Positions 60,328-64,000 of a stretch of DNA of 64,000 nucleotides are shown one piece after another. Made by a program: the position numbers and the translations under genes. Source of the DNA: Streptomyces regalis (GTDB lineage Bacteria; Actinomycetota; Actinomycetes; Streptomycetales; Streptomycetaceae). The notes under the pieces were generated by a model, which did not search any database, had not been told where the DNA came from, and saw only the letters and a list, made by a program, of their open reading frames with translations. How positions within the stretch are numbered: position 1 is the stretch's first letter; every line of letters starts with the position of its first letter. Location: positions 78,885 to 142,884 of the forward strand of contig NZ_LLZG01000081.1 in the NCBI RefSeq assembly GCF_001509475.1, in the 5' to 3' direction.

Positions 60328-60843
60328 GTGCACAGTGACGTCGTGGCCAGTCGAAGCGCAGAGCACAGGGACTCCCGCGAGTCCAGGAACGCCGGTCCCC
60401 AGCTGGACGCCGTCTCCCTCGCCATCATCGAACAACTTCAGGAGGACGGCCGCCGGCCGTACGCCGCCATCGGCAAGGCCGTGGGCCTGTCCGAGGCAGC
60501 CGTGCGCCAGCGCGTCCAGAAGCTGCTCGACCAGGGCGTGATGCAGATCGTCGCCGTGACGGACCCGCTCACCGTGGGCTTTCGCCGCCAGGCGATGGTC
60601 GGCGTGAACGTCGAGGGCGACGTGGAGTCGGTCGCCGACGCGCTGACCGCCATGTCCGAATGCGAGTACGTGGTGATGACAGCCGGGTCCTTCGACCTGA
60701 TGGTGGAAATCGTCTGCGAGGACGACGACCACCTCCTGGAGGTCATCAACAAACGCATCCGGGCCGTGCCCGGAGTGCGCTCCACCGAGAGCTTCGTCTA
60801 CCTCAAGCTCAAGAAGCAGACCTACATGTGGGGAACCCGATAA
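60328..60843 (+). CDS. Lrp/AsnC-family transcriptional regulator
   Basis: A 171-residue regulator. N-terminal HTH: AVSLAIIEQLQEDGRRPYAA, then IGKAVGLSEAAVRQRVQKLL. The C-terminal RAM ligand domain is VAVTDPLTVGFRRQAMVGVN through YVVMTAGSFDLMVEIVCEDD and RSTESFVYLKLKKQTY. GTG 60328 is the most likely start; there is no clear ribosome site, so it may be leaderless or start a few codons later (GTG at 60343). By position it is probably the S. coelicolor regulator described as EpuRI, which controls polyamine use; this identification rests on synteny recalled, not on alignment. It is co-directional with the transaminase 20 bases on. Confidence 0.9.
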   Translation: MHSDVVASRSAEHRDSRESRNAGPQLDAVSLAIIEQLQEDGRRPYAAIGKAVGLSEAAVRQRVQKLLDQGVMQIVAVTDPLTVGFRRQAMVGVNVEGDVESVADALTAMSECEYVVMTAGSFDLMVEIVCEDDDHLLEVINKRIRAVPGVRSTESFVYLKLKKQTYMWGTR

Positions 60844-60867
60844 CCGTGAGGACCCGATAACCGTGAG
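60835..60867 (+). repeat. Tandem duplication of the translation start region
   Basis: ACCCGATAACCGTGAG occurs at 60835-60850 and again at 60852-60867. The first copy holds the Lrp stop TAA and a GTG followed by a four-codon frame ending TAA; the second holds the true GTG start of the transaminase. Confidence 0.8.
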
Positions 60868-62236
60868 TACCGACACCCCTCAGGACCTCAGCAGGACCGC
60901 GTACGACCACCTGTGGATGCACTTCACGCGCATGTCCTCGTACGAGAACGCCCCCGTCCCCACCATCGTCCGGGGCGAGGGCACCTACATCTACGACGAC
61001 AAGGGCAAGCGCTACCTCGACGGTCTCGCCGGCCTGTTCGTGGTCCAGGCGGGTCACGGCCGCGTCGAGCTGGCCGAGACCGCGTTCAAGCAGGCGCAGG
61101 AACTGGCGTTCTTCCCGGTCTGGTCCTACGCCCACCCGAAGGCGATCGAGCTCGCCGACCGCCTCGCGGACTACGCGCCGGGCGACCTCAACAAGGTCTT
61201 CTTCACCACCGGCGGCGGTGAGGCGGTGGAGACCGCCTGGAAGCTCGCCAAGCAGTACTTCAAGCTGGTCGGCAAGCCCACCAAGCACAAGGTGATCTCG
61301 CGTGCGGTCGCCTACCACGGCACTCCGCAGGGCGCCCTGTCCATCACGGGCCTGCCCGCCCTGAAGGCCCCGTTCGAGCCCCTCGTCCCGGGCGCCCACA
61401 AGGTCCCGAACACCAACATCTACCGCGCCCCGATCTTCGGCGACGACCCCGAGGCCTTCGGCCGCTGGGCCGCCGACCAGATCGAGCAGCAGATCCTCTT
61501 CGAGGGCCCGGACACGGTCGCCGCGGTCTTCCTGGAGCCGGTACAGAACGCGGGCGGCTGCTTCCCGCCCCCGCCCGGCTACTTCCAGCGGGTGCGCGAG
61601 ATCTGCGACCAGTACGACGTCCTGCTCGTCTCGGACGAGGTCATCTGCGCCTTCGGCCGCCTGGGCACGATGTTCGCCTGCGACAAGTTCGGCTACGTCC
61701 CGGACATGATCACCTGCGCCAAGGGCATGACGTCCGGCTACTCCCCCATCGGCGCCTGCATCATCTCCGACCGGCTGGCCGAGCCGTTCTACAAGGGCGA
61801 CAACACCTTCCTGCACGGCTACACCTTCGGCGGCCACCCGGTCTCCGCGGCCGTGGGCTGCGCCAACCTCGACCTGTTCGAGCGCGAGGGCCTCAACCAG
61901 CACGTCCTCGACAACGAGGCGGCGTTCCGCACCACGCTGGAGAAGCTGCACGACCTCCCGATCGTCGGCGACGTCCGCGGCAACGGCTTCTTCTACGGCA
62001 TCGAGCTGGTCAAGGACAAGGCGACCAAGGAGTCCTTCGACGCCGACGAGACCGAGCGCGTCCTGTACGGCTTCCTCTCCAAGAAGCTCTACGAGAACGG
62101 CCTGTACTGCCGTGCCGACGACCGCGGCGACCCGGTCGTCCAGCTCGCCCCGCCGCTGATCTCCAACCAGGAGACCTTCGACGAGATCGAGCAGATCCTG
62201 CGGGCGACGCTGACGGAGGCGTGGACGAAGCTGTGA
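60863..62236 (+). CDS. Class III aminotransferase, putrescine/omega-amino-acid type
   Basis: PLP-dependent transaminase of 457 residues, close in look to beta-alanine/putrescine-pyruvate aminotransferases. Blocks: WMHFTRMSSYENAPVPTIVR, KRYLDGLAGLFVVQAGHG, VFFTTGGGEAVETAWKLAK, FLEPVQNAGGCFPPPPGYF, LLVSDEVICAFGRLGTMFAC, and the PLP lysine Lys287 in MITCAKGMTSGYSPIG. The GTG start 60863 lies 20 bases after the regulator stop. The terminal amine of putrescine or cadaverine would be transferred to pyruvate, giving the aldehyde for the divergent dehydrogenase. Exact amine unproven. Confidence 0.92.
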   Translation: MSTDTPQDLSRTAYDHLWMHFTRMSSYENAPVPTIVRGEGTYIYDDKGKRYLDGLAGLFVVQAGHGRVELAETAFKQAQELAFFPVWSYAHPKAIELADRLADYAPGDLNKVFFTTGGGEAVETAWKLAKQYFKLVGKPTKHKVISRAVAYHGTPQGALSITGLPALKAPFEPLVPGAHKVPNTNIYRAPIFGDDPEAFGRWAADQIEQQILFEGPDTVAAVFLEPVQNAGGCFPPPPGYFQRVREICDQYDVLLVSDEVICAFGRLGTMFACDKFGYVPDMITCAKGMTSGYSPIGACIISDRLAEPFYKGDNTFLHGYTFGGHPVSAAVGCANLDLFEREGLNQHVLDNEAAFRTTLEKLHDLPIVGDVRGNGFFYGIELVKDKATKESFDADETERVLYGFLSKKLYENGLYCRADDRGDPVVQLAPPLISNQETFDEIEQILRATLTEAWTKL

Positions 62237-62314
62237 CGCCCGGACCGTTCGCCGGCACCTGGACCGGACCGGCGTTCGACGGAAGTCGATCTTCCGCCTG
62301 AATGATCAACACAT

Positions 62315-62361
62315 CGGCCCCGGTGCCGCCCGTTCGAGTGAGACACGGCGGCCCGGGGCCG
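62315..62361 (+). terminator. Stem-loop downstream of the transaminase
   Basis: CGGCCCCGG and GCCGCC (62315-62330) pair with GGCGGC and CCGGGGCCG (62347-62361), a 15-bp GC stem with one bulge and a 16-base loop. It is 79 bases past the stop codon; the rest of the gap to 62482 carries the promoter of the ABC gene. Confidence 0.65.
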
Positions 62362-62481
62362 TGTGCTGTCCGGGCTCCGGGCGGTGGCTGCCTAGCGTGC
62401 CAGTGACCGATCAGCCCAGCCTTCGTTCCCCCGCACGAGGGATCAGGCCTGGGAAAACGGATCAGAACCGAGGTGTACGCG

Positions 62482-63222
62482 ATGGTGGCCCCGCCGGACA
62501 ACGACGTGCTCTGGGCACGCGCCCTGCACTTCACGCACAACGACGGTTCGCCCGCGCTCAGCGGGGTCTCGCTCGGTGTCCAGGAGGGCGAGGTCCTCGC
62601 CGTCATCGGCCCGCGCGGCAGCGGCAAGACGACTCTCCTGCGGTGTCTGTCCGGCCTGGCCGCGGTGCGGCGGGGCGAGGTCTGGTTCAACAGCGTGCCC
62701 GTGCACAAGATGGGCCCGACGGCCCGCGAACGGCTCCGGCGCGACCGCTTCAGCTGGATCGACCCGGCCCCCTCACTCGTCCCCGAGCTGAACGTCTGGG
62801 AGAACACCGCCCTCCCCCTGATGCTGCGCGGCACCAGTCGCCGCCGCGCCAAGACGGCCGCACTGGAGTGGCTGGTGCGTCTGGACGTCGGCGAGGTGGC
62901 CCGCAAGCGCCCGCACCAGCTGGTCCAGGCCGAACGCCAGCGCGTCTGCATCGCCCGTGCCCTGGCCCCCTCGCCCACGGTCCTGTTCGCCGACGAGCCG
63001 GCGGCGCCCCTGCACCGCTCCGATCGCGCGCAGGTCCTGCGCACTCTGACGACAGCGGCCCGCTCGCACGGCATCACGGTCGTCCTGGCCAGCCCCGACG
63101 CGGACCCGGCGGCCCTCGCCGACCGCACGGTGACACTCCTCGACGGGCGGCGCGTGAACACGGTGCACCTGCCCCCGGCCACGGAGACGGAAGGCCGGGC
63201 CGCGTGCTCGCTCTCCGTCTGA
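62482..63222 (+). CDS. ABC transporter ATPase with degenerate signature motif
   Basis: A 246-residue ATPase subunit of the MacB/LolD/FtsE shape. Walker A is intact (LAVIGPRGSGKTTLLRCLSG) and Walker B is VLFADEPAAPLHRSD. However, the expected LSGGQ is replaced in RPHQLVQAERQRVCIARAL, and the D-loop SALD is changed to APLH. The H-loop position reads LASPDADPA with no histidine. ATP hydrolysis may be impaired, or the site may work only in a heteromeric way. GAGGTG precedes ATG 62482. Its 3' end overlaps the membrane-protein gene by 19 bases. Confidence 0.85.
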   Translation: MVAPPDNDVLWARALHFTHNDGSPALSGVSLGVQEGEVLAVIGPRGSGKTTLLRCLSGLAAVRRGEVWFNSVPVHKMGPTARERLRRDRFSWIDPAPSLVPELNVWENTALPLMLRGTSRRRAKTAALEWLVRLDVGEVARKRPHQLVQAERQRVCIARALAPSPTVLFADEPAAPLHRSDRAQVLRTLTTAARSHGITVVLASPDADPAALADRTVTLLDGRRVNTVHLPPATETEGRAACSLSV

Positions 63223-64000
63223 CCCGCGGCGCGCAACCCGCCGTGCAGCTGCGCCGTCTGCTGGTGGTGGCGGCGTCGGCGGGCACGAGCTTCCTGCTGC
63301 TGTGCGCCCTGGGCTACGCGTTGTCCCACAACTCCCCCGCCGAGTCACTCCTCCGCCTGGCCTGGTGCGCACCCCCGCTGGCCGCGACGGTCCACTTCGC
63401 GGTGGCCGTGGCCCGAACCGACCCCGGCACCAGACCCCGCCCCGGTCTCGCCGCCCTCGGCCTGGGCCCGGTCCGCCTGATGGCCGTATCGGCCACCACC
63501 ACGGCCCTGTCCTGCGCCGTCGGCTCCATGCTGGCCCTGCTGGTCTTCCTCCACCTGCGAGGCGACCTGACAGGCATGCCCTTCGACGGCGCGGCCTCGC
63601 AGTTCCTGGCGGCGGACAGCCCCCTGCCCCTGCCGGCCACGCTGACGCTGCTGACCCTGGTACCGGGGATCGCGTCGGTGATGGTGGCGTGGGCACTGCG
63701 CCCGAAGGAGCTCGGGCCCACCGCCGCCCAGAGCACGGGAAGGTCGTACCGCCGCTTCGGGGCGTACAGCCGATCGGTGGCGCGGGAGACGTTCGGGGCG
63801 TACGGGCGGTTCGGCGCCCACCTGCGGCGTGCCGAGCGTGGCAACGCGGGCGTGAACGGGCACCCCCAGCCCGAAGGCGGCACCCCGCGGACAAGCGACC
63901 CGGCCCGGACGCCGGCCCCCACCACGGACGACCCACCGGCCGACTGGACCGAAGCCGTCGCCGTCCCCGCCCCCACGACCGACCCGGACCGCGCCCACCC
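63204..64000 (+). CDS. Multi-TM membrane protein, probable ABC partner, runs off the window
   Basis: Frame open from GTG 63204 to the end (265 complete codons, no stop). It starts VLALRLTRGAQPAVQLRRLL and has about four TM helices (LLVVAASAGTSFLLLCALGY, LLRLAWCAPPLAATVHFAVA, LMAVSATTTALSCAVGSMLA, LTLLTLVPGIASVMVAWALR). A hydrophilic, proline-rich stretch follows with repeated RFGAYSRS/RFGAHLRR pieces. The overlap with the ATPase gene indicates coupling, as for FtsX-like or efflux permease partners. The family is not identified, and the C-terminus is outside the window. Confidence 0.75.
   Translation, partial: MLALRLTRGAQPAVQLRRLLVVAASAGTSFLLLCALGYALSHNSPAESLLRLAWCAPPLAATVHFAVAVARTDPGTRPRPGLAALGLGPVRLMAVSATTTALSCAVGSMLALLVFLHLRGDLTGMPFDGAASQFLAADSPLPLPATLTLLTLVPGIASVMVAWALRPKELGPTAAQSTGRSYRRFGAYSRSVARETFGAYGRFGAHLRRAERGNAGVNGHPQPEGGTPRTSDPARTPAPTTDDPPADWTEAVAVPAPTTDPDRAH

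Noticed and set aside
62482..63222. Third subunit of the polyamine transporter
   Set aside because: It is of the MacB/LolD/FtsE shape, lacks a TOBE domain and overlaps an unrelated membrane-protein gene.
1..64000. tRNA or rRNA genes
   Set aside because: I noticed no cloverleaf-like or rRNA-like segments while reading either strand; a tRNAscan run would be needed to exclude them formally.

Overview
The window is high-GC actinobacterial DNA, almost certainly a Streptomyces chromosome. Evidence: strong third-position GC bias, GTG/TTG starts, purine-rich Shine-Dalgarno sites, Tat and lipobox signal peptides typical of the genus, and a gene order (proS, ispG, site-2 protease, dxr ... gabT, chitinase, pot-like transporter, aldehyde dehydrogenases, Lrp regulator, aminotransferase) that I recognise from the Streptomyces core arm. 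The organism assignment is inference from content and synteny, not a database match.

Layout. (1) 1-9213, minus strand: proS (3' end cut off), two GNAT acetyltransferases, ispG, an RseP-type intramembrane protease, dxr and a long acyl-CoA dehydrogenase. Two genes of the MEP isoprenoid pathway flank the protease. dxr carries an extra N-terminal block that coincides with a 205-bp inverted-repeat element. (2) 9324-28741: a carbohydrate island. It has a LacI regulator with a GH31 alpha-xylosidase-like enzyme; a minus-strand run from a Tat-lipoprotein binding protein and two CUT1 permeases to a secreted GH74, cytoplasmic GH42 and GH95 enzymes and a secreted GH12; and a divergent GH3 enzyme. This set is what is needed to cut xyloglucan outside the cell, import the oligosaccharides and strip xylose, galactose, fucose and glucose inside. 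Near-identical palindromes (core TCGAAGCGCTTCGA) sit before lacI and in the divergent binding-protein/GH3 promoter region, so the island looks like one LacI regulon. A sulfotransferase gene sits inside it, and a decayed GH12-like fragment lies at its edge.

(3) 28827-47188: aldehyde dehydrogenase, PucR regulator, membrane P-loop ATPase, gabT, PAP2 phosphatase, a GH18 chitinase with a DasR-type operator, a small protein with a leader hairpin over its ribosome site, a gamma-glutamylputrescine-oxidase-like flavoprotein, a PotABCD-like polyamine ABC transporter and a second aldehyde dehydrogenase. With 57395-62236 (orphan PotD-like protein, third aldehyde dehydrogenase, Lrp regulator, aminotransferase) this makes a split polyamine/GABA catabolic locus. 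(4) 47188-57180: NADAR protein, two DUF4190 membrane proteins, an adenosine-deaminase-family enzyme (perhaps the menaquinone-pathway aminodeoxyfutalosine deaminase), a glycerophosphodiesterase, an NAD(P)-binding reductase carrying a coding repeat insertion, a broken HxlR regulator, a membrane-anchored ECF sigma factor, a serine hydrolase, a small membrane protein and a diacylglycerol-kinase-family protein. (5) 62482-64000: an ABC ATPase with a degenerate signature motif overlapping a multi-TM protein that runs off the window.

Short dispersed repeats are frequent: four copies of a ~50-bp GC-rich element, a 205-bp TA-flanked MITE candidate, a 17-bp x 6 tandem array, and GC hairpins downstream of genes. 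I saw no tRNA, rRNA, CRISPR array, prophage or intact insertion sequence.
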